64,000 nt of DNA from Streptomyces harbinensis. GTDB taxonomy: Bacteria > Actinomycetota > Actinomycetes > Streptomycetales > Streptomycetaceae. Shown here one piece after another: positions 17,206 to 25,987 of the stretch. The translations under genes and the position numbers were made by a program. Below the pieces are notes generated by a model, which saw only the letters and a list, made by a program, of their open reading frames with translations, made no database searches and was not told the DNA's origin. Numbering within the stretch: position 1 is the stretch's first letter; each line of letters begins with the position of its first letter. The DNA lies in contig NZ_FPAB01000005.1 in the NCBI RefSeq assembly GCF_900116145.1, forward strand, positions 62,001 through 126,000, given 5' to 3'.

Positions 17206-17240
17206 CGGGCCGGTCCGTATCCCCCCCACGGACCGGCCCG
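17206..17240 (+). terminator. Hairpin element copy 2, terminator after the prepilin peptidase
   Basis: A perfect 13-base stem (17206-17218 with 17228-17240) and a 9-base C-rich loop, followed by CTTTCTGTT. It lies 57 bases after the peptidase stop. The stem is nearly the same as that of the hairpin at 16308-16351. Confidence 0.75.
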
Positions 17241-17314
17241 CTTTCTGTTCCGGCGCCGCCCTGCCCTACAGTGCTGAGTTCCGGCGGCTCTGGGTGTGTG
17301 CGAGGGGATGCGGC

Positions 17315-18118
17315 GTGACTGGTCAGGGGATCTTCGACAGGGGGCGGAACAAGGTCCGCCGTCTGTTCGTGCGGTTGTACGCACGCCGCGAGAAGGGCAA
17401 GCTCGGCCGGCTCGGCACCGACGGCGTGCCCAAGCACATCGGGGTGATCCTGGACGGCAACCGCCGCTGGGCGAAGGCCGCCGGGGGCACCACCAAGGAC
17501 GGGCACGAGGCGGGCGCGGCCAAGATCCAGGAGCTGCTGGGCTGGTGCGCCGAGACCGACGTCGAGGTGGTCACCCTGTGGATGCTCTCCACCGACAACC
17601 TGGCCCGGCCCGCCGAGCAGCTCGATCCGCTGCTGACGGTCGTCGAGGGCGCGGTGCGTGATCTGGCGGCGGACGGCCGCTGGCGGGTCCACCACGTGGG
17701 TGCGCTGGACGTGCTGCCCGAGCGCACCCGGACCGTCCTCCAGGACGCGGAGGAGGTGGCCGGAAAGCGTGAGGGGATACTGGTCAATGTCGCCGTCGGC
17801 TACGGCGGGCGGCAGGAGATCACCGACGCGGTGCGCTCGCTGCTGGCCAAGCGGGCCGCGGAGGGCCAGACGCTCGACGAGGTCGCCGAGTCCCTGGGCG
17901 TCGAGGACATCTCCGAGCATCTGTACACCCGCGGCCAGCCGGACCCGGACCTGGTGATCCGCACCAGTGGTGAGCAGCGTCTCTCCGGTTTCATGCTCTG
18001 GCAGTCGGCCCATTCCGAGTACTACTTCTGCGAGGCGTACTGGCCGGCCTTCCGCAAGGTCGACTTCCTGCGGGCGCTGCGCGACTACGCCGCCCGGCAC
18101 CGCCGCTACGGCGTCTGA
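17315..18118 (+). CDS. uppS: Isoprenyl transferase (cis-prenyltransferase, UppS family)
   Basis: A 267-residue cis-prenyltransferase. VILDGNRRWAK carries the catalytic Asp and phosphate-binding residues, LWMLSTDNLARP the family's second region, and DLVIRTSGEQRLSGFMLWQ the third. From memory the wording of these blocks is closer to the short-chain mycobacterial enzyme Rv1086 than to typical undecaprenyl diphosphate synthases, so it may make a short or intermediate chain. Its role would be polyprenyl carrier or precursor supply for the wall. GTG at 17315 is chosen because GAGGGG precedes it by 7 bases and the frame upstream is low-complexity. Confidence 0.88.
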   Translation: MTGQGIFDRGRNKVRRLFVRLYARREKGKLGRLGTDGVPKHIGVILDGNRRWAKAAGGTTKDGHEAGAAKIQELLGWCAETDVEVVTLWMLSTDNLARPAEQLDPLLTVVEGAVRDLAADGRWRVHHVGALDVLPERTRTVLQDAEEVAGKREGILVNVAVGYGGRQEITDAVRSLLAKRAAEGQTLDEVAESLGVEDISEHLYTRGQPDPDLVIRTSGEQRLSGFMLWQSAHSEYYFCEAYWPAFRKVDFLRALRDYAARHRRYGV

Positions 18119-18123
18119 GGGGC

Positions 18124-18147
18124 GGCCGGGCGCTCGGGTGCCCGGCC
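18124..18147 (+). terminator. Terminator after uppS
   Basis: A perfect 8-base stem GGCCGGGC/GCCCGGCC with an 8-base loop, starting 6 bases after the uppS stop. Confidence 0.65.
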
Positions 18148-18211
18148 GATCGGGTCACCGGAGCCCGGAAAGCACGTGATTCATCCGGTTTTACCCTCTC
18201 GTTCCTTCGGT

Positions 18212-18280
18212 CACCATCCCATGTCCGCCGAGCGGGCATGGGATGGTGCCGTCCGAGGGGTTGTTCGCATGAGATGCGAA
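18212..18280. repeat. Two stacked hairpins in the uppS-phoH gap (18119-18494)
   Basis: Hairpin 1: CACCATCCCATG (18212-18223) pairs perfectly with 18237-18248, with an inner CCG/CGG stem in the loop. Hairpin 2: TTCGCAT-gag-ATGCGAA at 18264-18280. The first could be a second terminator; the second could be an operator or a leader structure of the PhoH gene. The rest of this 376-base gap holds no gene that I can support. Confidence 0.6.
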
Positions 18281-18494
18281 GGCAGCGGGCATATTCATCG
18301 CGGATCGGGCGTCAGCCCCGTCCGCCGGGAGGCCCGTTTGCGTACCACGGACATGGACCAGGGCCGGTACCCGGCCCGTGCGTGCCATGGGTCCCATGGA
18401 GGCGGCGGGCCCACGCCGGCCAGCAGACGCCGGGCGTCGCACGTACCAGCGGCGCCGCGTCATCCACACCTCTCCCGAGGGGGTTCGTCCACAC

Positions 18495-19829
18495 GTGGTG
18501 ACCAGCAAGAAGCGCCTGAGCGATCGGCGCATGTACGTCCTCGACACCAGTGTCCTCCTGGCCGACCCATCGGCGATGACCCGCTTCGACGAGCACGAAG
18601 TGGTGCTCCCGGTGGTCGTCATCACCGAACTGGAGGCCAAGCGCCACCACCCGGAGCTGGGGTATTTCGCCCGGCAGGTGCTGCGCAGGCTGGATGAGTA
18701 CCGGGTGCGGTACGGCCGTCTCGACACCCCGCTGCCCATCGGCGATCTGGGCGGCACACTGCGGGTGGAGCTGAACCACTCGGATCCGGCCATTCTGCCG
18801 CCGGCCATGCTGACCGGCCGCGGACAACTGCTGGACAACGACACCCGCATCCTGGCCGTCGCCCGCAACCTCCAGGCGGAGGGGCACGATGTGACGGTGG
18901 TCTCCAAGGACCTGCCGCTGCGCATCAAGGCGTCCTCGGTCGGTCTGGCCGCCGAGGAGTACCGGGCGGAGCTGGCGATCACCGACTCCGGCTGGACCGG
19001 GATGATGGACATCACGCTGCCGGGCGAGACGGTGGACGAACTGTTCACGTCCGAGAGTGTGTTCGATCCACAGGCGGCCGAGCTGCCGGTGCACACCGGT
19101 CTGGTGATCTCCTCCGAGCGCGGGCGCGCGCTGGGCCGGGTGGCGCCGGAGGGCCGGGTGAAGCTGGTGCGCGGCGACCGGGAGGCGTTCGGCATCCACG
19201 GCCGCAGCGCGGAGCAGCGCGTCGCCCTCGATCTGCTGCTCGACCCGGAGGTCGGCATCGTCTCGATGGGCGGCCGGGCCGGCACCGGCAAGTCGGCGCT
19301 GGCGCTGTGCGCGGGTCTGGAGGCGGTGCTGGAGCGCCGCCAGCACCGCAAGGTGATGGTGTTCCGCCCGCTGTACGCGGTCGGCGGCCAGGATCTCGGG
19401 TACCTGCCCGGCACCGAGGCCGAGAAGATGAACCCGTGGGCGCAGGCCGTCTTCGACACCCTCTCCGCGGTGACGACCCGTGAGGTCATCGAGGAGGTGG
19501 TGGCGCGCGGGATGCTGGAGGTGCTGCCGCTCACCCACATCCGGGGCCGGTCGCTGCACGACGCGTTCGTCATCGTGGACGAGGCGCAGTCGCTGGAACG
19601 CAATGTGCTGCTGACGGTGCTCTCCCGGATCGGCCAGGACTCCCGGGTGGTGCTCACCCACGACGTGGCGCAGCGCGACAACCTGCGGGTCGGCCGGTAC
19701 GACGGCGTGGTGGCGGTGGTGGAGAAGCTGAAGGGGCACCCGCTGTTCGCGCATGTGACCCTGACGCGCTCCGAGCGCTCCCCGATCGCGGCCCTGGTGA
19801 CCGAAATGCTGGAGGAGGGACGGGTTTGA
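18495..19829 (+). CDS. PIN domain-PhoH-type ATPase fusion protein
   Basis: About 444 residues joining an N-terminal PIN ribonuclease-like domain (residues 10-140; [34 protein letters not shown] give the acidic residues) to a PhoH P-loop ATPase/helicase domain (Walker [11 protein letters not shown] at about residue 260, Walker B IVDEAQS). In mycobacteria the fused PhoH2-type protein is an RNA helicase and ribonuclease. It is flanked by strong hairpins on both sides, so it is a single transcript. GTG 18495 or the adjacent GTG 18498 can start it; the first is nearer the GAGGGGG site. Confidence 0.9.
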   Translation: MVTSKKRLSDRRMYVLDTSVLLADPSAMTRFDEHEVVLPVVVITELEAKRHHPELGYFARQVLRRLDEYRVRYGRLDTPLPIGDLGGTLRVELNHSDPAILPPAMLTGRGQLLDNDTRILAVARNLQAEGHDVTVVSKDLPLRIKASSVGLAAEEYRAELAITDSGWTGMMDITLPGETVDELFTSESVFDPQAAELPVHTGLVISSERGRALGRVAPEGRVKLVRGDREAFGIHGRSAEQRVALDLLLDPEVGIVSMGGRAGTGKSALALCAGLEAVLERRQHRKVMVFRPLYAVGGQDLGYLPGTEAEKMNPWAQAVFDTLSAVTTREVIEEVVARGMLEVLPLTHIRGRSLHDAFVIVDEAQSLERNVLLTVLSRIGQDSRVVLTHDVAQRDNLRVGRYDGVVAVVEKLKGHPLFAHVTLTRSERSPIAALVTEMLEEGRV

Positions 19830-19851
19830 CCGCCCGTCGGCGCTGATCGCG

Positions 19852-19890
19852 TCACCCGCCCGCCGCACTCCCATAGCGGCGGGCGGGTGA
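19852..19890 (+). terminator. Strong terminator after the PIN-PhoH gene
   Basis: A perfect 15-base stem (19852-19866 with 19876-19890) with a 9-base loop, 23 bases after the stop. It isolates the PhoH gene from the secreted SLT gene. Confidence 0.85.
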
Positions 19891-20039
19891 AGCGCAAGCC
19901 CCGTTCGGATGACTGCTCCTGTGACCTTTCCCACATCGAGCTGAATTGCTTCCCGCTCCACGTTTCCGGCAGTGTGTGCGTCTGTCAGGCCCCGCATACG
20001 GCACCGCCGCACCGCCATCGGCGCGGCACAGCACAGCGT

Positions 20040-20111
20040 TTGACAACTGAACAGCCGTCCGCCGTATGCCGCCCGAAGCACCACGCGGCCCCCTGCCGGT
20101 ACGGAGGGGCC
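20040..20111 (+). promoter_or_regulatory. Promoter and structured leader of the SLT gene
   Basis: TTGACA at 20040-20045 with TATGCC at 20065-20070 (19-base spacing) is a candidate housekeeping promoter. GCATACGGC (19994-20002) pairs with GCCGTATGC (20061-20069), and GGCCCC/GGGGCC arms lie at 20087-20111. The 19891-20227 gap holds no gene. No match to the c-di-AMP riboswitch often found before actinobacterial wall hydrolases was recognised. Confidence 0.35.
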
Positions 20112-20227
20112 GCCGGGCCCGCGCCTTCAGCGACCCGCTGGTCCGTTCAGCGGTGAAGGCCCGCGCCAAGGGGCACGATTGCGCCCGTGGGGGTCACCCG
20201 GACGGGCGATGGTTGGAAGGAAACCGT

Positions 20228-20941
20228 GTGAGCCGGATTTCGGTCCGGGGATTCGCCGTGGCGTCTGCTACCGCGGTCACCACCGTCGGTGCTGCCGTCG
20301 GTGTTGCCTCGGGAGACGAGCAGGGCGGCGTCAGCGACATCGAGTTCGCCGCCGCCGACGCGACGCTGCTGGCGGACATACCCGCTGCCCCGAATGCCCA
20401 GCTGCACACCGCGTCGCTGGTCCAGCAGGCGGAGTCGCAGGCGGACGTCGCCGACGTCCAGACCCGCAAGGCGGCCGAGGAGGCCGCGCGGGTACAGGCC
20501 GCCTCCGACGCCCAGGAGCGCCGTGAGCGTGCGGAGCAGGAGGCCAGGGAGCAGGCGGAGCGCGAGGCCGAGGAGCAGCGCCAGCGCGAGGCGTCGGAAG
20601 CCGCCAGCCGGGCCGCCCAGCGGGCCTCGGCGCCGGTCCAGTCCTCGTACACCAAGGCGGAGATCCAGGCGATCGCCCGGGACATCGTGGCGGCCGACCA
20701 GTTCCAGTGCTTCTCCACGATCGTGGAGCGCGAGAGCGGCTGGAACCACACCGCCACCAACCCCTCCTCCGGCGCCTACGGCCTGATGCAGGCCCTGCCG
20801 GGTTCGAAGATGGCCTCGGCCGGCGCGGACTGGCAGACCAACCCCGCCACCCAGATCCGCTGGGGCGTCAACTACATGAACGAGCGCTACGGCAGCCCCT
20901 GCGGCGCCTGGGAGTTCTGGCAGGTCAACCACTGGTACTGA
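20228..20941 (+). CDS. Secreted lytic transglycosylase (SLT) domain protein
   Basis: A 237-residue exported protein: signal sequence (FAVASATAVTTVGAAVGVA), a helical Glu/Arg/Ala-rich coiled coil at residues 75-130 (many EQEAREQAERE-type heptads), then a short SLT domain. VERESGWNHTATNPSSGAYG holds the catalytic Glu, followed by GLMQALPG and a final WQVNHWY. It should cut peptidoglycan glycan strands in the wall, with the coiled coil giving placement. GTG 20228 is chosen for GGAAGG seven bases before it. Two Cys (QCFS and SPCG) can form a disulfide. Confidence 0.87.
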   Translation: MSRISVRGFAVASATAVTTVGAAVGVASGDEQGGVSDIEFAAADATLLADIPAAPNAQLHTASLVQQAESQADVADVQTRKAAEEAARVQAASDAQERRERAEQEAREQAEREAEEQRQREASEAASRAAQRASAPVQSSYTKAEIQAIARDIVAADQFQCFSTIVERESGWNHTATNPSSGAYGLMQALPGSKMASAGADWQTNPATQIRWGVNYMNERYGSPCGAWEFWQVNHWY

Positions 20942-20975
20942 CCCACCCGTCAGCACCCGGGCCCCGGCCTTTCGC

Positions 20976-21009
20976 GACATCCCCGTACCGATCACGGTAC
21001 GGGGATGTC
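20976..21009 (+). terminator. Strong terminator after the SLT gene
   Basis: A perfect 15-base stem (20976-20990 with 20995-21009) closed by a 4-base ATCA loop, 34 bases after the stop. Confidence 0.85.
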
Positions 21010-21101
21010 CGCTTCTGTGAACGCAACCCCGTCCCGCGCCCGGCGCAGGGTAACGTCGGGTCGCGACCGCGGTGCGAAAGCTGGGGGAAGAGGGAAACGG
21101 G

Positions 21102-22583
21102 ATGTCTGGAGTGAGCCGGTTCAAGGCCGGCATGGCGCGGATCAACTCGCGCGTGTCGGCCTACCGGGCCGCGGCGGAGCGCGAGATACAGCGCCGCGAG
21201 CGGGAGGCCGAGGAGCGGGTCGCCCGGGACGCCGTGGGGGAGGACGGCGTGCCGGGCGCCCAGGAGGGGCTGCAGGCCCGGGTCCGCCGGACCGTGGCGC
21301 CGGATGTACCGGAGGCGGCGGCCGAGCGGCCGAGCGAGCCCGAGGCGGGCGGCGCGGCCGGCGGCGACGGTGGCGACGGCGGCTACGGGCCCGGTGCGCC
21401 GCCGCCGGCCGGCCAGCCGGAGCGCCCGGCGCCCGACACGGTGATCCCGTGGGGGGTTCGGGTCGCGGCCGAGGCCGGCTGGCGGGTGCTGGTGCTGGCG
21501 GCCGTGGTGTGGGTGCTCATCCAGGTGGTGTCGGCCGTCAGCCTGCTGGTGATCTCGTTCGCCGCCGGGCTGCTGATCACCGCGTTGCTCCAGCCGTTCG
21601 TGGGCCGGCTCAAGCGCTGGGGCCTGGGCCGGGGCGCGGCCACCGCGATCACCTCCATCGGCGGCTTCCTGGTGATGGGCGGCGTCGGCTGGTTCGTGGT
21701 CTGGCAGGTGATAGAGAACACCGACCGGCTGGTGGAGCAGGTCCAGGACGGTATCGACCAGCTGCGTGACTGGGTGCTCCAGCTGCCGTTCGGGGTGACC
21801 GAGGAGAACATCAACGAGACGGTCGACAACCTCAACACCTGGATCACCGATCACAGCGACGAGCTGACCTCGGCGGGTCTTGAGGGCATCAACTACCTCA
21901 CCCAGTTCCTGACCGGCGCCGGTCTCACCCTCTTCGTGACGCTCTTCCTGCTCTACGACGGCCGCGGGGTCTGGTACTGGTTCCTCAAGCTGGTCCCCGC
22001 CCAGGCGCGGGACGGGGTGGCGGGCGCCGGGCCGCGGGCCTGGATCACGCTGACCGGCTATGTGCGCGGCACGGTGCTGGTGGCGCTGATCGACGCGGTC
22101 GGCATCGGGATCGGGCTGTTCGTGCTGAAGGTGCCGATGGCGGTGCCGCTTGCGGTGATCGTCTTCCTGTCGGCGTTCGTGCCGCTGGTGGGCGCCATCG
22201 CCTCGGGCGCGCTGGCGGTGGTGGTGGCGTTCGTGACGCACGGCGCCGTCACCGCGCTGATCGTGCTCGGTGTGGTGCTGCTCGTGCAGCAGATCGAGGG
22301 GCACATCCTCCAGCCGTTCATCCTGGGCCGGCTGGTGCGGGTGCATCCGCTGGCGGTGGTGCTCGCGGTGACGGCCGGCACGCTGCTGGCCGGTATCCCG
22401 GGCGCCGTGGTGGCGGTGCCGCTGGTCGCGGTCAGCAACACGGTGGTCGGCTATCTGCGGGCCTACCAGGCGGAGGCGGACCTGCGGGACGGGCGGCAGG
22501 GCCCGGGCGGGGCGACGATAGCGCCGCTGGCTCCGGTGAAGCCGCAGCCGCCGATAGACGCTCCGGGCTCCGAACGCCCCTGA
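21102..22583 (+). CDS. AI-2E family transporter
   Basis: A 493-residue membrane protein of the AI-2E exporter superfamily. A long charged cytoplasmic N-region (residues 1-120, with QRREREAEERVARD-type helix) precedes about seven or eight membrane helices. GYVRGTVLVALIDAVGIGIG and VPLVGAIASGALAVVVAF carry the family pattern; QQIEGHILQPFILGR is its best conserved block. Members export autoinducer-2 or work as Na+/H+ antiporters; the substrate here is unknown. The ATG at 21102 follows GGAAGAGGG. It converges on the hydrolase gene, 20 bases away. Confidence 0.88.
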   Translation: MSGVSRFKAGMARINSRVSAYRAAAEREIQRREREAEERVARDAVGEDGVPGAQEGLQARVRRTVAPDVPEAAAERPSEPEAGGAAGGDGGDGGYGPGAPPPAGQPERPAPDTVIPWGVRVAAEAGWRVLVLAAVVWVLIQVVSAVSLLVISFAAGLLITALLQPFVGRLKRWGLGRGAATAITSIGGFLVMGGVGWFVVWQVIENTDRLVEQVQDGIDQLRDWVLQLPFGVTEENINETVDNLNTWITDHSDELTSAGLEGINYLTQFLTGAGLTLFVTLFLLYDGRGVWYWFLKLVPAQARDGVAGAGPRAWITLTGYVRGTVLVALIDAVGIGIGLFVLKVPMAVPLAVIVFLSAFVPLVGAIASGALAVVVAFVTHGAVTALIVLGVVLLVQQIEGHILQPFILGRLVRVHPLAVVLAVTAGTLLAGIPGAVVAVPLVAVSNTVVGYLRAYQAEADLRDGRQGPGGATIAPLAPVKPQPPIDAPGSERP

Positions 22584-22603
22584 GACGCGGTGGCGCGGGG
22601 GCG

Positions 22604-24436
22604 CTACCCGGCCCAGCCGTGCTGGGGCGGGTGGCGCTCCTCCAGCAGGACGCTCAGCGCGTCCGTCTGCGGTTGGCTCCACCCTTCGGAGGGGGCGATG
22701 TACGCCCAGCCGTCCACCGGGTTGGAGCCGTACCGGTGTCCGTGCGGTGCCGGTGAGCCGTACGAGACGGCCATGTCGACCGTGGTCTGCCAGAAGGTGA
22801 CGAACGGGAACCAGTCGATCTGCGAGGTGACGTCCGGGCCCAGCGGCTCGTTCATCCACTCCGGCCGCTGGAAGAGCAGGTCGGGGGACCACCACACCAC
22901 CGGGTCCGAGGCGTTCTGGAGGTAGATCACCCGGGGTTCCTCCCAGGGGCCCGGCTCCAGCAGCAGGTCGCGTTCGGGGAACTGGGCGAACCGTACGTGC
23001 CGCCCGCCGTCGTACACCGGCCGCCACACCGGGCTGCCGGGGTCGCGGTTGTCGGTCAGCTCGCGGTGGATGGGGGCGAAGTCGGGCGGGCCGACCAGCA
23101 GCGCGCCGTCGGTGCGGGCCAGCATGTCGTCCAGCCCGTCGAAGGCGTCCTCGATGGCGGTGACGGCGAGCGATTCGCCGAAGACGACCAGCTTGGGGCG
23201 GTCGTCCTCGGGCAGCCGCGACCAGTGCTCCCACACGGCGTCGACGAGTTCGCGGGTGGCGTTGCCGGCCTCCTCGCGGTCCACCACGAAGGAGGCCCAG
23301 CTGGGCAGGTAGGAGTACTGCATGGTGACGACGGCGGTGTCGCCGCCGTGCATGAACTCCAGGGCCTCCACGGTGGTCGGGTTGATCCAGCCGGTGCCGG
23401 TGGTGCCGGCGATGGCGAGCACCTCGCGGTCGAAGGCGCCGGTGCGCTCCAGTTCGCGCACCGCGAGGTCGGCGCCGTCCGGGTACTCGTCGTAGGCGGC
23501 GCGGCCCACGTAGACCCGGATCGGGGCGAGCGCGGGCTTTCCGGTGAACTCGGTGATCTCCTCGGTGGACAGGACCGTTCCGGTGAAGGTGCGGCCCTTG
23601 TTGCCCAGCTCCTCCCAGGGGACGAGGGAGTCGGGGCTGCCGGAGACCATGGGGGAGTAGGGGCGCATGACCCCGTCGTCGGTGCTGCGGTCCTTGGCGG
23701 CCGACAGCCGGTCGGCGATGGTGAGGACGCCCCGGTCCCAGACGACGTCGCGGGTGCCGTAGACGACGATGACGCTGGTGGCGGCGAGTCCCAGGGCGAC
23801 GGCGGCGGGCCAGGGCAGCCCGATGTGGTTGAGCCAGCGGGTGATCAGCCGGGTGAGCAGCCGGATGGCGCGGGCGACGGCCACGAACAGCACCAGCACG
23901 CCGAGCGAGATCAGCGCGATCATCAGGGAGTGCCAGGTGAGGGTGGGCGGCAGCTCCTGGAGCCGGCGCAGTTCGCGCTGCATGTCGGCGCTGCGGCCGA
24001 GCATGATCGCGACCGCGAACGGGAGCAGCAGTTCGTAGCCGAGCCAGGCGCGGGCGCGGTAGCGCGGCGGGGGCTGCCAGGGCAGCAGCCGGTAGAGCGC
24101 GGAGGCGGTGGAGCCCAGGCCGTAGCCGATGGCGGCGGTGATGCCGCCGATGGCGCCCTGGTAGTACCAGGGGCGGGGCACCAGCGAGGGGGTGAGGGAG
24201 AGCCAGAAGAAGAAGGTGGCGACCAGGCAGGCGGTGAGGTCGGGCCAGCGGCGCATCAGCCATTCGGAGCTGGGCCGGTCCCAGTAGGGCTTGCGGGCGT
24301 AGGCCAGGGCGAGGTCGCGGGTGCGGCGGGCGGCCGTACGGGCGAGGGCGGTGGCGCGGGCGGTGCCGTGCTCGGTGGTGCCGGCCGGGGACGGGGCGGG
24401 CCGCTCGTCTCCGTTGTCCCCCGTGGTGTGCTGCAT
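22604..24436 (-). CDS. Membrane alpha/beta hydrolase (Abhydrolase_9 family)
   Basis: A 610-residue protein with an N-terminal membrane region of about four helices (LTACLVATFFFWLSLTPSLVP; LISLGVLVLFVAVARAI; LGLAATSVIVVYG) and a C-terminal alpha/beta-hydrolase domain. VVFGESLAV provides the nucleophile Ser, and RVIYLQNASDPVVWW fits the acid-residue region. This actinobacterial family (two-domain, N-terminal membrane part) has no settled substrate; lipid or ester hydrolysis at the membrane is an inference. The start at 24436 is backed by GGAG 8 bases upstream; an ATG at 24526 could add 30 residues. Confidence 0.8.
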   Translation of the reverse strand: MQHTTGDNGDERPAPSPAGTTEHGTARATALARTAARRTRDLALAYARKPYWDRPSSEWLMRRWPDLTACLVATFFFWLSLTPSLVPRPWYYQGAIGGITAAIGYGLGSTASALYRLLPWQPPPRYRARAWLGYELLLPFAVAIMLGRSADMQRELRRLQELPPTLTWHSLMIALISLGVLVLFVAVARAIRLLTRLITRWLNHIGLPWPAAVALGLAATSVIVVYGTRDVVWDRGVLTIADRLSAAKDRSTDDGVMRPYSPMVSGSPDSLVPWEELGNKGRTFTGTVLSTEEITEFTGKPALAPIRVYVGRAAYDEYPDGADLAVRELERTGAFDREVLAIAGTTGTGWINPTTVEALEFMHGGDTAVVTMQYSYLPSWASFVVDREEAGNATRELVDAVWEHWSRLPEDDRPKLVVFGESLAVTAIEDAFDGLDDMLARTDGALLVGPPDFAPIHRELTDNRDPGSPVWRPVYDGGRHVRFAQFPERDLLLEPGPWEEPRVIYLQNASDPVVWWSPDLLFQRPEWMNEPLGPDVTSQIDWFPFVTFWQTTVDMAVSYGSPAPHGHRYGSNPVDGWAYIAPSEGWSQPQTDALSVLLEERHPPQHGWAG

Positions 24437-24748
24437 TGGCTGTCTCCGACCGCTCCCTATGGCGTGACTGACCGTGTCCACGCGCCAGTGGGACAGACGC
24501 AGCGGTAGTGGGCCGAGTTGCTTCATTCCGTGTTGAACAAACTACAGGTTTCGACGGGATCCAATCGGTTGCCCTCGCGACGGGACGCGGGGGCGCCGGG
24601 GTCGGCTCCCGGGGCGAGTCTGCCGCGCGGAGCGCCGGTGCGCACGCCGTTTCCGGGCCGGGGCGGTCAACGGGCGGCGGGCTGCGCGCAGTTGCGCCAT
24701 GATCGGGGAAATTGATCATCACCGCAGGTCAGCGGCTATGCAGCGCAC

Positions 24749-24781
24749 GTATACACGTGGTTTATACGTGGTGTGTATAGT
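24749..24781 (+). promoter_or_regulatory. Promoter and candidate PadR operator
   Basis: TATACAC (24750-24756) and GTGTATA (24773-24779) form an inverted repeat with a 16-base spacer; inside is a direct repeat of TATAC(AC)GTGGT. The right arm overlaps a -10 box, TATAGT (24776-24781), seven bases before the PadR ATG, so a bound repressor would block a leaderless transcript. The rest of the 24437-24788 gap shows no gene. Confidence 0.6.
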
Positions 24782-24788
24782 GGCCGGC

Positions 24789-25313
24789 ATGTCCATCGGT
24801 CACACCCTGCTCGCCCTCCTCGAAGCCGGCCCCAGACACGGCTACGACCTCAAGCGCACCTTCGACGACCACTTCGGCCAGGACCGCCCCCTGCACTACG
24901 GGCAGGTCTACTCCACGATGTCCCGGCTGCTGAAGAACGGCCTCGTCGAGGTGGACGGCATCGAGGCCGGCGGCGGCCCCGAACGCAAGCGCTACGCCAT
25001 CACCGACGCCGGCGTCACCGACGTCGACGGCTGGCTGCGCACCCCGGAGAAGCCCGAGCCGTACCTCCAGTCCACCCTCTACACCAAGGTCGTCCTCGCC
25101 CTGCTCACCGGGCGCGACGCCAACCAGTTGCTGGACACCCAGCGAGCCGAGCACCTGCGGCTGATGCGGCAGCTCACCCGGCGCAAGAGCGGCGGCGACC
25201 TCGCCGACCAGCTCATCTGCGACCACGCCCTGTTCCACCTCGAAGCCGACCTGCGCTGGCTGGAGCTCGCCGCCGCGCGCCTGGACCGGCTCGCCAAGGA
25301 GATCCACCCATGA
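24789..25313 (+). CDS. PadR family transcriptional regulator
   Basis: A 174-residue PadR regulator. The N-terminal winged helix has LLALLEAGPRHGYDLKR and GQVYSTMSRLLKNGLVE, the PadR hallmark, and the C-terminal half is the helical dimer part (LRLMRQLTRRKSG). The ATG at 24789 is chosen since MSIGHTLLALLE is the expected beginning and TATAGT lies seven bases before it. The stop overlaps the ABC ATPase start (ATGA), so it should control this exporter operon and itself, as known for PadR proteins next to ABC transporters. Confidence 0.92.
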   Translation: MSIGHTLLALLEAGPRHGYDLKRTFDDHFGQDRPLHYGQVYSTMSRLLKNGLVEVDGIEAGGGPERKRYAITDAGVTDVDGWLRTPEKPEPYLQSTLYTKVVLALLTGRDANQLLDTQRAEHLRLMRQLTRRKSGGDLADQLICDHALFHLEADLRWLELAAARLDRLAKEIHP

Positions 25314-25987
25314 CCGCCCTGCTCACCGCGGAAGGACTGCACAAGTCCTACGCCAGCACCCCCGCCCTGGCCGGCGCCGACTTCACCATCGACGCCGGGG
25401 AAGTCGTCGCCGTCATGGGCCCCTCCGGATCCGGCAAGTCCACGCTGCTGCACTGCCTGGCCGGCCTGGTGGCACCCGACGCCGGCCGCGTCCGCTACCA
25501 GGGGCGCGACCTCGCCGGCCTCTCCGACGCCGAACGCAGCGCCCTGCGCCGCGGCGACTTCGGCTTCGTCTTCCAGTTCGGCCGGCTCGTCCCCGAACTG
25601 AGCTGCGTCGAGAACGTCGCCCTGCCGCTGCGGCTCACCGGCACCAAGCGCAAGGACGCCGAGGCCCGCGCCACCGAGTGGCTGGCCCGGCTGGAGGTCG
25701 ACGACGTCCGCCACCACCGCCCCGGCCAGATCTCCGGCGGCCAGGGCCAGCGCGTGGCCGTCGCCCGCGCCCTCGTCGGCAACCCCCGGGTGATCTTCGC
25801 CGACGAACCCACCGGCGCCCTCGATTCCCTCAACGGCGAGCGCGTCATGGAACTCCTCGTCCAGGCCGCCAAGGAGAGCAGCGCGGCCGTCGTCCTGGTC
25901 ACCCACGAATCCCGGGTCGCCGCCTTCTCCGACCGCGAGGTCGTCGTCCGCGACGGCAAGGCCCGCGACATGGCGGGGGCGGTATGA
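25310..25987 (+). CDS. ABC transporter ATP-binding protein (MacB/LolD type)
   Basis: A 225-residue nucleotide-binding subunit with Walker A GPSGSGKST, Q-loop FQFGRLVPELS, signature ISGGQGQRVAVARAL, Walker B VIFADEPTGALDS and switch His VTHES. The sequence is of the MacB/LolD/FtsE subfamily, which works with large FtsX-type permeases. It overlaps both its neighbours (ATGA on both sides), so the PadR regulator, the ATPase and the permease are translated as a coupled unit. Confidence 0.95.
   Translation: MTALLTAEGLHKSYASTPALAGADFTIDAGEVVAVMGPSGSGKSTLLHCLAGLVAPDAGRVRYQGRDLAGLSDAERSALRRGDFGFVFQFGRLVPELSCVENVALPLRLTGTKRKDAEARATEWLARLEVDDVRHHRPGQISGGQGQRVAVARALVGNPRVIFADEPTGALDSLNGERVMELLVQAAKESSAAVVLVTHESRVAAFSDREVVVRDGKARDMAGAV

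Noticed and set aside
18176..18697. Small plus-strand frames between uppS and the PIN-PhoH gene
   Set aside because: They cross strong hairpins and enter the PhoH gene out of frame, with no ribosome site or recognisable sequence.
19891..20227. c-di-AMP (ydaO-type) riboswitch before the SLT gene
   Set aside because: Expected at some actinobacterial wall-hydrolase genes, but its conserved core segments could not be found in this leader.
20925..24722. Very long minus-strand open frame of over 1200 codons
   Set aside because: It runs antisense to the AI-2E transporter and out of frame over the hydrolase gene; its Arg/His/Pro-rich text is typical of a shadow of high-GC coding DNA.
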